A DNA stretch of 64,000 nt, taken from the NCBI GenBank assembly GCA_020442385.1, contig JAGRKE010000006.1, positions 87,653 to 151,652 on the forward strand, given 5' to 3'. This document shows, in pieces, positions 28,201 through 36,556 of this stretch. The DNA is from Alphaproteobacteria bacterium (GTDB taxonomy: Bacteria > Pseudomonadota > Alphaproteobacteria > Micavibrionales > Micavibrionaceae). The translations under genes were made by a program, and so were the position numbers. The notes below the pieces were generated by a model. The model searched no databases. It saw nothing but the letters and a program-made list of their open reading frames with translations, and was not told the origin of the DNA. Numbering within the stretch: position 1 is the first letter of the stretch; every line of letters begins with the position of its first letter.

Positions 28201-28605
28201 CAACTAAACCACGCTCCTGTGGCTGATGGGACGTTACAGCCTGCTCCATTTTCTTCTGACGGTCCGTTCGATACGGTCGTCAACTCGGTTCGGATCGGAG
28301 AGCATCCATACAAGACTCGTCTTGTATTGGATCTCTCCGAGCCAACCACTTATCGAATTTCTTCCGAAGATGGAGGGCGGATCGTCAATATCGACCTGCC
28401 GAAAACCGCATGGGACGCAACCCGTGAATGGAAACTCTCCAAACACCCGATGCTCGAAGAGTGCGGTGTCTACTCCATCGATAACGGAACAGGAACCCGC
28501 CTGCGCCTCACTGGCCGCAAGCCCGTAACAATTTTCTACAACGCGTCAATCCCCAAAGAGAACGGACTGCCCGATCGTGTCTACATCGACTTCCTCAAGA
28601 AATAG
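25282..28605 (+). CDS. usher-like outer-membrane protein with C-terminal AMIN domain
   Basis: A 1107-residue exported protein. Signal peptide with cleavage after MPASA (about residue 34); a Ser/Ala/Thr-rich linker; a region (about 105-230) with globular strands; then usher-like beta-barrel and plug segments (about 290-760: ADYNLTLQSDSRDKLNPENA, a plug-like GQPGWEVEIYRQKELI, FRIVLYGPNGQIEE). Around residues 770-940 are carboxypeptidase-regulatory/SdrB-type domains (LYKDLNKDGQFNAGD, YPSGSIDGTLRRADG, GFYVFEFVREGTYIVQV). Residues about 1000-1105 form an AMIN domain (RIGEHPYKTRLVLDL). It probably exports and assembles the pilin-like subunits; the AMIN domain, which would face the periplasm, is unusual for an usher. 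The next gene overlaps its 3' end by 29 bp if its GTG start is used. Confidence 0.8.
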   Translation: MGDIHCWKIFRRTLGAAIAVAFALSVCCVMPASAAEDAVTMAAKTGTISGVSEPSDIALSPAALLEARPTSVAQTAADALAADVSVSSNTSNTADLGAFAPSNETYELILGVRRKRDFLSNALLGLQKGFDYYIPAYELARLLRFPSQFDPQSGVLNGYFIAPANSYTINAREGTYTVAGETARLPEGSIIVGQSALGHEDIFLTPEALNLIWNLELELDFSQLTLKINTPRKLPYEQDKLRKERQEQLENQDGAAPDLDLIYVPSGYRMLGPQTLKLTESAQYVDSEFTNIFNIAGDGDFLGTTADYNLTLQSDSRDKLNPENARLRLTREDDGSGRTLPLGLRIAQVGDVSARTSPLISTLLSGRGAYISSDRQSRQRQAFDLVTIEGSGQPGWEVEIYRQKELIDYSYVDETGLYRFVDVPLNYGKNTFRIVLYGPNGQIEEKTEEYFIKNDNLRPGQTTFEAGVFQENTPLIDVRDDNNSNSNNGWSQFLKVNHGINQWINGFATYTQTTGKDEDKQYVSVGANVNAFGGYGLVEAYKDIDGGQAIDGRFVKKFAGINTNTRISLYNDFESRDTGFGGAAKTFEADFRATKSFATSLGLAGLTFDAEHTKRENGRSNTRLNSVQSLALDNTNITNSVVSSYQNSDLRVTNGQLAVNNQLSPNWGVRSLLQYDLYPDAEPDEYRFNLRYSDLDKFRSSLTVNQGIKDTDKTSATLNASYDFGNFLGGADLGWTRGDGFDVYLRANTTLGPDGEDREYIATTKYTGYTTALKAQLYKDLNKDGQFNAGDIPVKNARIYIDKRKSDPSDKDGMINVIGAGPPGTVAITLDRRSLLEDPFLVPEKDGYEAILRPGTKPFINFPLYPSGSIDGTLRRADGTGANGYVIQLLDQNGNLVQEVPTLFDGFYVFEFVREGTYIVQVSPSHQVNVPPKTVTVTSEDLFAYGVDLILLEQAAEVSVTDDSVVRDGGRVAQLNHAPVADGTLQPAPFSSDGPFDTVVNSVRIGEHPYKTRLVLDLSEPTTYRISSEDGGRIVNIDLPKTAWDATREWKLSKHPMLEECGVYSIDNGTGTRLRLTGRKPVTIFYNASIPKENGLPDRVYIDFLKK

Positions 28606-29893
28606 CCGTAAAAAAGCTATCCCCACGGATTCAAAGCGCCAAAACGGCGAATCATTGACGCTGTGGGGCACGCTTCATACGCTTATAGAAGATTCTCTTT
28701 TTTCGTTCGAACGCACGCCTAAAACATTGCTACACGCTTGTACACATCACAGACGCAAACCCGCCGCAGCTCTTATGATCTGCGCTGCTTCGCTGTTACT
28801 GACGGGCTGTGGCTGGCAATGGCCGGAGTGGGCAACCATTGATCATGATCCGCTGGGCTTTCTAACCAGCGATGACCGCGAAGCGAAACCTCCACCACCA
28901 GCGCCGCAGAATTCACCATTGTCTCTAAAGGCTGATTATGACCCGCTGGTCAATGCCAAGACCTTCGAGGCCGAGCCCGGCGGCGCTCTGGGCAGTTTGG
29001 GGCTCAATCTGGATATGTATTTTGATCCGGGCATTAAGGACCAGGATGTGCGTCTCGATAGGTTGGAGCGCGCTGTCATCGCCCTGCATAAAGACTTGCG
29101 GGTCATCGCGCCGCAACTGCAGGGCATGCCACCCGGAAGCGTCCTGCCGACAGCCACCATTGCGCCTCCCCCCCCAATCGTCACGGCCATGCCCGTGATG
29201 CCGTCAAACACAGCGGTCACTAGCACAACGCCAATGCAATTAACGCCGTCACCGCAGCCTGTTTTAATGGCACCGCCGCCTACGCCTGTATTCCATGGCC
29301 TTGCGCCGATGCCCGGCATGAAAATTCAAACCATACCGAGTGCGTCAGCATTTTCTCCGCCCGTAATGCCACAGACAACAATGGCAAGCCCGGTCGCGCC
29401 TCCACCTGTAACCACTACACCTCCGGCTACGCCAGCACCCATCCCTGCGCAAACGATCGGCATGCAGCCCGTTATGGACACACCGCCCCCTGCCCCGCCG
29501 CCAGTTGGTGAAACCAGCGCGGTCAATCAAGGCCCGCGTGATGTTCAAAACGGCAGCAGCGCCATTGTCAGCGGTATCCGCGTCGGCCAACACCCTGATA
29601 AAGTGCGCGTTGTTTTTGATGTGACAAAGAAAACAAATTACTCCGCCGATCTGGATAACAGCGAGCATATATTGGTCGTGGAAATGCCGCAGGCGCAATG
29701 GAAAACCCCGACCACCACTGAGAGCTTCGGATCGCTGCCTGTTGTCAAATCTTATAAGGTTGAGAGCTTTAACGGCGGCGCTGGGAACATCTTCATCCTG
29801 CAACTCAAGAAAGACACGCAGATCGTCATGCAAGGCAAATACCCGGCCCTGTCAGGCGAGGGTGAGCGCATCGTTATCGATCTGAAGAAATAA
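28577..29893 (+). CDS. AMIN-domain lipoprotein with Pro-rich linker
   Basis: The frame opens at GTG 28577 (438 residues) but the first 50 residues look non-native. An in-frame TTG at 28727 would give MLHACTHHRRKP, a hydrophobic stretch and a lipobox LLTGC with acyl-Cys at residue 28, a proper lipoprotein signal, and is probably the true start. The mature protein has a conserved block (NLDMYFDPGIKDQDVRLDRL), a long Pro/Thr/Met-rich linker (about residues 190-315 of the long form), and a C-terminal AMIN domain (RVGQHPDKVRVVFDV ... GEGERIVIDLKK) resembling that of the preceding usher-like protein. It would be anchored in the outer membrane and reach the peptidoglycan. Confidence 0.78.
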   Translation: MSTSTSSRNSRKKAIPTDSKRQNGESLTLWGTLHTLIEDSLFSFERTPKTLLHACTHHRRKPAAALMICAASLLLTGCGWQWPEWATIDHDPLGFLTSDDREAKPPPPAPQNSPLSLKADYDPLVNAKTFEAEPGGALGSLGLNLDMYFDPGIKDQDVRLDRLERAVIALHKDLRVIAPQLQGMPPGSVLPTATIAPPPPIVTAMPVMPSNTAVTSTTPMQLTPSPQPVLMAPPPTPVFHGLAPMPGMKIQTIPSASAFSPPVMPQTTMASPVAPPPVTTTPPATPAPIPAQTIGMQPVMDTPPPAPPPVGETSAVNQGPRDVQNGSSAIVSGIRVGQHPDKVRVVFDVTKKTNYSADLDNSEHILVVEMPQAQWKTPTTTESFGSLPVVKSYKVESFNGGAGNIFILQLKKDTQIVMQGKYPALSGEGERIVIDLKK

Positions 29894-29899
29894 GCGCTT

Positions 29900-30271
29900 C
29901 TATTCAGTTAGAATTTTCACAATATCCTGTATCTGGCGTTTGAGCTTTTTATCCTGAAGATGCTGCACGCGCAGAAAACACGCCAATAAATCGGATTCCT
30001 TATCCTGAAAGCGTGTGGCTTGGAGCGCCGAAGCCTCACCGCCATGCGGAAGACCTTTAAAAAAATCGGCATAGCTGACCCCGTAAAAATTCCTAAGCCG
30101 GTGAAGCTTATCGACAGGGAAACGGTTATAGCCTTGCTCATATTTTTGCACTTGCTGATAAGACACCTCCAGCACCGCAGAAATCTCCTTCAGCGAAAAC
30201 CCCGCCGCTTCACGCAGGTTTTTCAGGGTTTCACCGATAATTTTTGCGGTTTGCGGCACCTTATGACCCAT
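29900..30271 (-). CDS. XRE-family helix-turn-helix regulator
   Basis: A 123-residue DNA-binding protein from ATG 30271 (MGHKVPQTAKIIGETL; an in-frame GTG at 30280 adds three residues). The Cro/CI-type helix-turn-helix covers about residues 15-70: LKNLREAAGFSLKEISAVL, SYQQVQKYEQGYNRFPVDKL. The C-terminal 50 residues are helical, possibly for dimerisation. Divergent from the S24-like regulator; the inverted repeat at 30343-30371 lies between them. Confidence 0.85.
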   Translation of the reverse strand: MGHKVPQTAKIIGETLKNLREAAGFSLKEISAVLEVSYQQVQKYEQGYNRFPVDKLHRLRNFYGVSYADFFKGLPHGGEASALQATRFQDKESDLLACFLRVQHLQDKKLKRQIQDIVKILTE

Positions 30272-30342
30272 GAATCGCACTTTCCATTTTAAACATATTC
30301 ATAAAGATAAAAAATCAAATATCTACTATAAGTGGTATTATA

Positions 30343-30371
30343 TTTTGCTTTTTTGGTAAAATAAAGCAAAA
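30343..30371. promoter_or_regulatory. operator candidate between divergent regulators
   Basis: TTTTGCTTT (30343-30351) and AAAGCAAAA (30363-30371) are perfect inverted arms with an 11-bp AT-rich spacer. Position between the two divergently transcribed helix-turn-helix genes makes it a likely repressor site. Confidence 0.5.
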
Positions 30372-30424
30372 ACTTTCCAAAACAGAAATATTGTTCGCAG
30401 GTGAGGCATGACATATTGCTTTAT

Positions 30425-31036
30425 ATGGATTATCAATGGCTTCAGTTACAATTCGAACACAATCCAGACAAGAGCAAAGCCGGCCTCGCCCACGCTTTGG
30501 GACTGGAGCCGCCCGCCATTAGCAAAATTCTCAAAGGCAACCGCCAGATTAAGGCGCATGAATATGTGAAAATGCGGCGCTATTTCGGCCTGCCGGTGGA
30601 TGGCGAAAATGCAGTGTCTTCGCAATCGGTTCTCAAGCCCTTGTCACAAAACCATCAGGAAAGCTTTCTGCAGGACAAGTCCGATACCGCAGACCAGGAA
30701 AACTGGATTATCCCGGAAACCGTTTTAAATCGCCATACCAGCACCTCCACCGACAAAATCAAAGTCTTTAGTATCAAAGAAACAGTGATGGAGCCGGACT
30801 TCAAAAACGGCGAACATGTGCTGGTCGATTTGTCTGACACGCTGCCCTCTCCGCCCGGCGTTTATATTATTTCAGACGGCTACAGCTACATGGCGCGCCA
30901 TTGTGAAATCATTACAGGATCAAAGCCGCCGCAAATTAAAATCTCCGCGCGCGACGAGAATTTCAACCAACACACCATTTCCCTCGATGATTGCAAGATT
31001 ATCGGGCGCGTGATTGCAAAGCTTCAGTGGCTTTAA
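30425..31036 (+). CDS. S24-type phage repressor-like regulator lacking the catalytic dyad
   Basis: A 203-residue protein from ATG 30425; an in-frame TTG at 30416 fits the upstream GGTGAGG better and would add three residues. N-terminal helix-turn-helix (AGLAHALGLEPPAISKILKG), then a linker and an S24/LexA-like C-terminal domain. In active members the motif G-[DNT]-S-M-E-P carries the catalytic Ser; here it reads KETVMEPDFKNGEHVLVD, with Val in place of Ser. The catalytic Lys region, usually V-A-K-R, is MARHCE, with Arg in place of Lys. So self-cleavage looks impossible and the domain may serve only for dimerisation. Confidence 0.8.
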   Translation: MDYQWLQLQFEHNPDKSKAGLAHALGLEPPAISKILKGNRQIKAHEYVKMRRYFGLPVDGENAVSSQSVLKPLSQNHQESFLQDKSDTADQENWIIPETVLNRHTSTSTDKIKVFSIKETVMEPDFKNGEHVLVDLSDTLPSPPGVYIISDGYSYMARHCEIITGSKPPQIKISARDENFNQHTISLDDCKIIGRVIAKLQWL

Positions 31037-31132
31037 GGCCCAGCAAACAAACTTCCGGGCACTTTATCATGCCGCCCAACTTAGTACGATAATCGTCCAC
31101 AGTCAAGAGGTTAATAATCCACGCTTTCTGTC

Positions 31133-31354
31133 ATGAAAAATGTTTCTGGAAAACGCATCAAAGAGGCCCGCAAACACCAAAATCTCAGTCAGGTTGATCT
31201 TGCGGCAGCACTGGACGTCGATTGTGATGTCAAACTTGACCGTTCGGATATTTCAGAAATTGAGCGCGGTGTGCGCGGGGTTAAGGATTTCGAGCTGGAT
31301 GCCATCGCGCAAATTCTTGAAGTCAGCCCGGAATGGTTGCTGCGCGGCGATTAA
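31133..31354 (+). CDS. small XRE-family helix-turn-helix protein
   Basis: A 73-residue stand-alone helix-turn-helix protein: GKRIKEARKHQNLSQVDLAAAL, RSDISEIERGVRGV, and ending VSPEWLLRGD. It has no extra domain. Its stop codon is followed immediately by the convergent cysQ stop, with no spacer. Confidence 0.8.
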   Translation: MKNVSGKRIKEARKHQNLSQVDLAAALDVDCDVKLDRSDISEIERGVRGVKDFELDAIAQILEVSPEWLLRGD

Positions 31355-32185
31355 TCAGGCCGCATCCTCTTCATCAAACCAGGCAAAAGAGCTGGCGATA
31401 AATTCGGGATTGAGGAATTTCGGATTAGCCCCGCCATAACAAAGCTCGGTCCCGCATTCTTTGGTCAAAAACCCGCCCGCGGCTTTTAACACCGCATGTC
31501 CGGCCGCCGTATCCCATTCACACGTCGGACCAAAGCGCGGATAAATATCGGCGCGGCCTTCGGCGATCGCGCAAATCTTTAAGGAACTGCCGCGCTTAAC
31601 CAGTTTTTCAACCTTGAATCCCTCAAGAAATTTATCGAGCTTTTCCGCACTGCCATGCGATTTACTGGCCACCACAACCAGCCCGGTACGAGGGATGGGC
31701 CGCACACTGATCGGCTTATCCTTATCGCTGTCTTCGCTCCATTTAACCGCCTGCTCGCCATATCCTGCATACAGCACACCCTTGGCCGGGGCATACACCA
31801 CGCCCATGATCGGCGTGCCTTTGTGAATAAGCGCGATATTGACCGTGTAATCACCACCCCCGGCGATGAATTCCTTTGTGCCGTCCAGCGGATCAACCAA
31901 CCAGAAATACTCCGCCCCATCCAGCGCCGGCGCACGGCCCAGAGCCACAGATTCTTCGCCGACCATCGGAATATTCGGCGTGATTTTTTCCAGCGACATT
32001 TGGATATACATTTCCGCCTCGCGGTCAGCCAGTGTAACGGGGGAATCATCATTTTTGGTATCAACATTCATCGCTTCGATATCATCGAGATATTTCAGCG
32101 TGATCTCGCCGGCTTCCAGCGCGATCCGGCGCACCATATTGCACAGCGCGCCTAAATTTTCGAGGAGTTTATCTTCAGACGGCAA
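31355..32185 (-). CDS. cysQ: 3'(2'),5'-bisphosphate nucleotidase
   Basis: CysQ hydrolyses PAP, the by-product of PAPS-dependent sulfation, to AMP. The inositol-monophosphatase fold motifs are present: [12 protein letters not shown] (metal-binding), [17 protein letters not shown] (metal site 1) and [17 protein letters not shown]. The start is ambiguous: TTG 32185 overlaps the cysNC stop and gives 276 residues; ATG 32137 gives 260 and aligns with the start of short CysQ proteins. The open frame upstream runs antisense-free inside cysNC but is unlike the family and was dropped. The gene follows cysD-cysNC in an apparent PAPS operon. Confidence 0.92.
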   Translation of the reverse strand: MPSEDKLLENLGALCNMVRRIALEAGEITLKYLDDIEAMNVDTKNDDSPVTLADREAEMYIQMSLEKITPNIPMVGEESVALGRAPALDGAEYFWLVDPLDGTKEFIAGGGDYTVNIALIHKGTPIMGVVYAPAKGVLYAGYGEQAVKWSEDSDKDKPISVRPIPRTGLVVVASKSHGSAEKLDKFLEGFKVEKLVKRGSSLKICAIAEGRADIYPRFGPTCEWDTAAGHAVLKAAGGFLTKECGTELCYGGANPKFLNPEFIASSFAWFDEEDAA

Positions 32186-34091
32186 TGGCCTTTTCCCCTT
32201 TGGTCTCTTCGGAGGCTTTAAGCTCGACCTGCTGCTCAACATATCGCAGAACTTGCGCCACGCAGGTAGCCACATCATTGGCCTGCGTATCGACAACCAT
32301 TTCCGGGTTGATCGGCGCTTCGTAAGGGGAATCGATTCCCGTAAAATCCTCAATCTCTCCGGCGCGGGCCTTCTTATACAGCCCCTTTGGGTCACGAGCC
32401 TCACAGGTTTCCAAATCCGCATATACCGAAATCTCGTGGAATTTATCGGGGCTGGCAGCGCGTGCGCGGTCACGGTCGGCCTGATAGGGTGAGATAAAGG
32501 CGGTAATGACAATCTGCCCCGCATCGGCCATCAACGCGGCAACATGCCCGATACGGCGGATATTTTCCGCGCGGTCTTTCGGCGAGAAGCCAAGATCAGA
32601 GTTTAAGCCGTGGCGCACATTGTCACCATCCAGCACATAGGTATGATACCCCTTTTCAAACAGGGCCTGCTCCACCGCCATCGCCAATGTCGATTTTCCA
32701 GACCCCGACAGGCCGGTAAACCAAAACACGCCGCCATGGTGACCCTGACGCTGCGCGCGGATATCGGCAGTCATCAAGTGATCGACCTTGTAAATATTTT
32801 CCGATTTCGGCGCATCACGACGCTGATCGGCATAGCCATCCATATTCACCGAACCGCCGCCCGCAATATCATAGCCATCATAAAACACAACGCGGCCTGT
32901 GCGGTTGTTATCGCTGTAGGGGTCGAGCGGCAGCAAATCACGCGCGCGGAATGTCACTTCCGCCACGGCGTTACGCGCCACCTCGCCCGCTCTTTCATGC
33001 TGGGCCAGATCATCCGTATCAATGACGCGGTCGATCGATTGCACCGTGACGGTGGCCTCATGCGTACCGTAGCGCACCTTGTAACTATGCCCAACCTTCA
33101 AAGGCTTATGCGAAAGCCAGAAGATATTCGCGCGGAAAACATTCGAAAGCATTGGCGCGTTAATGTCATGCGAGCCCATATGGCCGCGCTCAACGAAGAT
33201 GCGCTCATCGAGTGTGATACCGATGGATTCTCCGGCGCGCGCCTCGACTTTGCTTTCATCTTTCGGCCAGCTTTCGATGGAGGTCACAACCGCCTTCTCA
33301 TTGGTCGGTGAGAATAAAATCGTATCGCCGGTGCGCAAAATGCCGGTTTCAATGCGCCCGACCAGAATGCGGCGCTCTTCATAGCGGTACACATCCTGCA
33401 CGGGGAAGCGAAGCGGCTGCGCATAGGGCGCGCTGGCGGGCTCGAAACTATCGAAGACTTCGGTCAGGCTCTTGCCGTCATACCAGTCCAGATTGTCGCC
33501 GCGTTTTGAAATCATGTCGCCATGACGCGCGGAAATCGGCGTGATATGGCTGGGGTGCAAATTGATAGAATTCAGATATTCGGTAACCTGTTTGCTAACC
33601 TTGTCGAAGACTTCCGGGTCATGACCGACCATATCCATCTTGTTAATCACAACGCCGATTTGTTTCATGCCAAGCAGTGAGAGCAAGTAAGCATGGCGCT
33701 TAGTTTGTTCGCGTACACCTTCATTGGCATCGACCACCAAGATCGCAGCTTCGGCCTGCGCCGCGCCGCTTACCATATTTTTCAAAAACTCGCGGTGGCC
33801 CGGCGCATCGATAATCACATAGTCGCGTTGATCGGTATTAAACCAGATTTGCGTCGTATCAATCGTAATCGCCTGATCGCGCTCGGCCTGAAACGCATCG
33901 AGCACAAAGGACCATTCCAGCGCGTCTGTCCCGCGGCGCTTACAAATCTCCTGCAGCTCTTCATATTTGCCCTCAGGCAAAGAGTCCGTGTCATAGAGCA
34001 AACGACCAATCAAGGTCGACTTCCCATGGTCGACATGGCCGACAATCACAACGCGGAAAAGCTGTTTTGATGGGTTTGTTTCTTTGCTCAT
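32175..34091 (-). CDS. cysNC: bifunctional sulfate adenylyltransferase large subunit / APS kinase
   Basis: The 638-residue fusion drives APS synthesis with GTP hydrolysis (CysN) and phosphorylates APS to PAPS (CysC). CysN part: GTPase P-loop [17 protein letters not shown] (about residue 17), [18 protein letters not shown], and EF-Tu-like domains 2-3. CysC part begins near residue 450: P-loop [31 protein letters not shown] (phosphorylated Ser region) and the C-terminal YEAPINPEM. Both active sites look intact. It is 2 bp after cysD and overlaps the likely start of cysQ. Confidence 0.97.
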   Translation of the reverse strand: MSKETNPSKQLFRVVIVGHVDHGKSTLIGRLLYDTDSLPEGKYEELQEICKRRGTDALEWSFVLDAFQAERDQAITIDTTQIWFNTDQRDYVIIDAPGHREFLKNMVSGAAQAEAAILVVDANEGVREQTKRHAYLLSLLGMKQIGVVINKMDMVGHDPEVFDKVSKQVTEYLNSINLHPSHITPISARHGDMISKRGDNLDWYDGKSLTEVFDSFEPASAPYAQPLRFPVQDVYRYEERRILVGRIETGILRTGDTILFSPTNEKAVVTSIESWPKDESKVEARAGESIGITLDERIFVERGHMGSHDINAPMLSNVFRANIFWLSHKPLKVGHSYKVRYGTHEATVTVQSIDRVIDTDDLAQHERAGEVARNAVAEVTFRARDLLPLDPYSDNNRTGRVVFYDGYDIAGGGSVNMDGYADQRRDAPKSENIYKVDHLMTADIRAQRQGHHGGVFWFTGLSGSGKSTLAMAVEQALFEKGYHTYVLDGDNVRHGLNSDLGFSPKDRAENIRRIGHVAALMADAGQIVITAFISPYQADRDRARAASPDKFHEISVYADLETCEARDPKGLYKKARAGEIEDFTGIDSPYEAPINPEMVVDTQANDVATCVAQVLRYVEQQVELKASEETKGEKAIAV

Positions 34092-34093
34092 TG

Positions 34094-34906
34094 TTACATA
34101 TACCCCCGCGCGCGTAGCTTTTCGAAGCTGTCTTCTGTTTCTTTATCCATGGTGCGGCCCGCGCGCTCGCTCACCGTTGTTGTTTCCAATTCGGCGATGA
34201 TTTCATCAATGTTCGAGGCCGTGCTTTCCACCGGGAAAGTGATGTTCTTTTCGCCAAGGCTGCGGTAGCGTTTCATCACGCCGTTTTCATCCGGGCGCGC
34301 CAGATACAGATCGCAATAGGGAATGCCCTCGCGCTGGTGATAGCGCCAGATATCCACTTCCGTCCATTGCAAAATCGGGTGCACGCGTAAATGGCAGCCT
34401 TCGGGGAATTCTGTTTTATATTGATCCCAGAACTCAGGCGGCTGGTCTTTAAAATCCCAAGAGCCATCTTCGCTGCGCGGTGAGAATACGCGCTCTTTGG
34501 CGCGCAAACCCTGCTCGTCACGGCGGATGCCGCCGATCATGCCCTTGAATTTATATTGCTCCATCAGGGTTTTTAAGCCTTCTGTTTTGCGCATCGCCGC
34601 GCGGGTGTTGGGCGGCAGGGTTTTGTCCATATCTTCTTCGGGCGGGCACATCCAGTTGATGCAATCCAAATCCCATTCTTCGATCAAGCGGTCACGGAAG
34701 GCATAGACCTCATCCATTTCCTGCTCGGTATCGAGCAAAATCACCGGGAAGGGCACGCGTCCAAAGAACGCCTTGCGCACCATCCACAGCAGCGCGGTGG
34801 AATCCTTGCCGATAGACCACATCATACCCAGCGGGTGCAGGCGATTATACGCCTCCCGGATGATATAAATCGTTTGGGCCTCAAGCTCGTCGAGATAATT
34901 ATGCAA
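34094..34906 (-). CDS. cysD: sulfate adenylyltransferase small subunit
   Basis: CysD adenylates sulfate with ATP to form APS in complex with CysN. The 270-residue PP-loop ATPase has the [12 protein letters not shown] loop at about residue 31, [15 protein letters not shown], and the C-terminal basic [15 protein letters not shown] tail ([20 protein letters not shown]). The start codon is TTG 34906, supported by AGGA 8 nt upstream, giving a slightly shorter N-terminus than in Escherichia coli. First gene of cysD-cysNC-cysQ. Confidence 0.96.
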   Translation of the reverse strand: MHNYLDELEAQTIYIIREAYNRLHPLGMMWSIGKDSTALLWMVRKAFFGRVPFPVILLDTEQEMDEVYAFRDRLIEEWDLDCINWMCPPEEDMDKTLPPNTRAAMRKTEGLKTLMEQYKFKGMIGGIRRDEQGLRAKERVFSPRSEDGSWDFKDQPPEFWDQYKTEFPEGCHLRVHPILQWTEVDIWRYHQREGIPYCDLYLARPDENGVMKRYRSLGEKNITFPVESTASNIDEIIAELETTTVSERAGRTMDKETEDSFEKLRARGYM

Positions 34907-34954
34907 CAGACTAATCCTTAGTTTTAGCTTTAAGTTTTAACGGGTACAGACTAT

Positions 34955-36322
34955 CTAATTTTGCGCCGCTTTTTGCAACCCCGAAACAGCCGGGGGCTTC
35001 ACTTCTCTACGGCCAATTGAGAGATAATGGAAGCCGCGCTTCTCCATATCGCTGGTTTTATAAATATTGCGCAGATCAACAATGCGCTTTTCTTTCATCA
35101 AATCGGCGATGCGGTCCAAATCCAGCGCGCGGAATTCGTTCCATTCTGTGATAATCACCAAGACATCGGCATCCTTGCAGACATCGTATGAGCTTTCACA
35201 CCATTCAACATCATCAAGTTCCTTGGCCGCCTCTTCCATCGCCGCCGGATCATACGCGGCAATCTTTGCGCCTTCTTCTTGCAACAGCGGAATAATCGCC
35301 AGAGACGGCGCTTCGCGCACATCATCCGTATTGGGCTTGAAAGACACTCCAAGCACACCTACGCGCAAACCATCAACACTGCCGCCGCAGGCGGTGATCA
35401 CCCGCTCGGCCATCGAGCGTTGACGCTCCGCATTGACCCAGACAACCGTCTCAACAATATTTTGCGCCGCGCCGTATTTCTGACCGATCTGGGTTAGCGC
35501 CAACGTATCCTTCGGAAAGCACGAGCCGCCATAGCCCGGCCCGGCATGTAGAAATTTCGAGCCAATCCGCCCGTCCAAACCAATGCCCCGCGCGACGGCC
35601 TTCACATTCGCGCCGGTCTTTTCACACAAATTGGCAATTTCATTGATAAAGGTAATCTTGGTCGCCAAAAACGCATTGGCCGCATATTTGATCGTTTCCG
35701 AGGTTTCGGGCGTTGTAATTACCATCGGCGTTTCATTCAGATAAAGCGGCCGGTAGAGCGCCTTCATGACATCTGTAGCACGCTCTGAATCCGTACCAAT
35801 CACAACGCGGTCCGGACGCATAAAGTCATTAATCGCCGCGCCTTCACGCAAAAATTCCGGGTTTGAGCACACATCAAACTCAACATCACTTTTACCCAGC
35901 GCGGTCAGCTCTTCACTGACAATCTTATGAACCTCGCGCGCCGTGCCCACAGGAACAGTTGATTTAGTCACAATAACCGTATAGCCCTCAAGCGCGCCGG
36001 CGATTTCCTTGGCGGCAGCATAAACGTAAGACATATCGGCGTGCCCGTCGGCCTCACGCGCGGGCGTGCCCACGGCGATAAACACGGCATCAGAACCACT
36101 GACGGCTTCTTTCAGGTTGGTTGTAAAAGAAATGCGCCCGCTTTTAATCTGCTTTTCCAGCAAATCGTCAAGGCCAGGCTCGTAAATAGGAATTTCACCT
36201 TTTTTCAGGCGCTCAATCTTGCCCGCGTCCTTATCACAACACACAACATTGATCCCGAATTCGGCGAAGCATGTTCCCGAAACCAGACCAACATAACCTG
36301 TTCCAACCATTCCTATGCGCAT
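34955..36322 (-). CDS. ugd: UDP-glucose 6-dehydrogenase
   Basis: Oxidises UDP-glucose to UDP-glucuronate, a precursor of acidic surface polysaccharides and lipid A decoration. The 455-residue protein has the NAD motif GTGYVGLVSG at the N-terminus, TKSTVPVGT, NPEFLREGAAINDFMRPDR, NAFLATKITFINEI and the catalytic block GYGGSCFPKD with Cys268. Length is typical. It lies 48 bp upstream of cysD on the same strand. Confidence 0.97.
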   Translation of the reverse strand: MRIGMVGTGYVGLVSGTCFAEFGINVVCCDKDAGKIERLKKGEIPIYEPGLDDLLEKQIKSGRISFTTNLKEAVSGSDAVFIAVGTPAREADGHADMSYVYAAAKEIAGALEGYTVIVTKSTVPVGTAREVHKIVSEELTALGKSDVEFDVCSNPEFLREGAAINDFMRPDRVVIGTDSERATDVMKALYRPLYLNETPMVITTPETSETIKYAANAFLATKITFINEIANLCEKTGANVKAVARGIGLDGRIGSKFLHAGPGYGGSCFPKDTLALTQIGQKYGAAQNIVETVVWVNAERQRSMAERVITACGGSVDGLRVGVLGVSFKPNTDDVREAPSLAIIPLLQEEGAKIAAYDPAAMEEAAKELDDVEWCESSYDVCKDADVLVIITEWNEFRALDLDRIADLMKEKRIVDLRNIYKTSDMEKRGFHYLSIGRREVKPPAVSGLQKAAQN

Positions 36323-36388
36323 GTGGCTTATTTCCTCGTGTAATTGGCATTCTCGCCCGCGGAGCTTAGCGAATTTTACAGCCCCTTA

Positions 36389-36422
36389 AAAGGCTTAATT
36401 CTTCAAGTATTTAGAAGCCTTT
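36389..36422. repeat. inverted repeat upstream of ugd
   Basis: AAAGGCTT (36389-36396) and AAGCCTTT (36415-36422) are perfect complements across 18 nt in the divergent ugd/SapC intergenic region (36323-36556). An operator or mRNA-stability element is possible; no T-run. Confidence 0.3.
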
Positions 36423-36556
36423 AGAGTTAGCCAAAAATTTACCTTTTATCCTTACATTGAAATATATAGACTCATATTTAATTGCGCGCATTTTTTATTT
36501 TCTATAACATTGCCGCTCACTTAATAAATTCAGACTTTTCAAAGGGATAGTTAGGA

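Noticed and set aside
29900..31354. Prophage
   Set aside because: Only three regulators are present; no integrase, capsid, lysis or attachment site was found.
32186..32524. Open frame extending cysQ upstream by about 113 codons
   Set aside because: It lies within cysNC in another frame; composition is that of a shadow frame.
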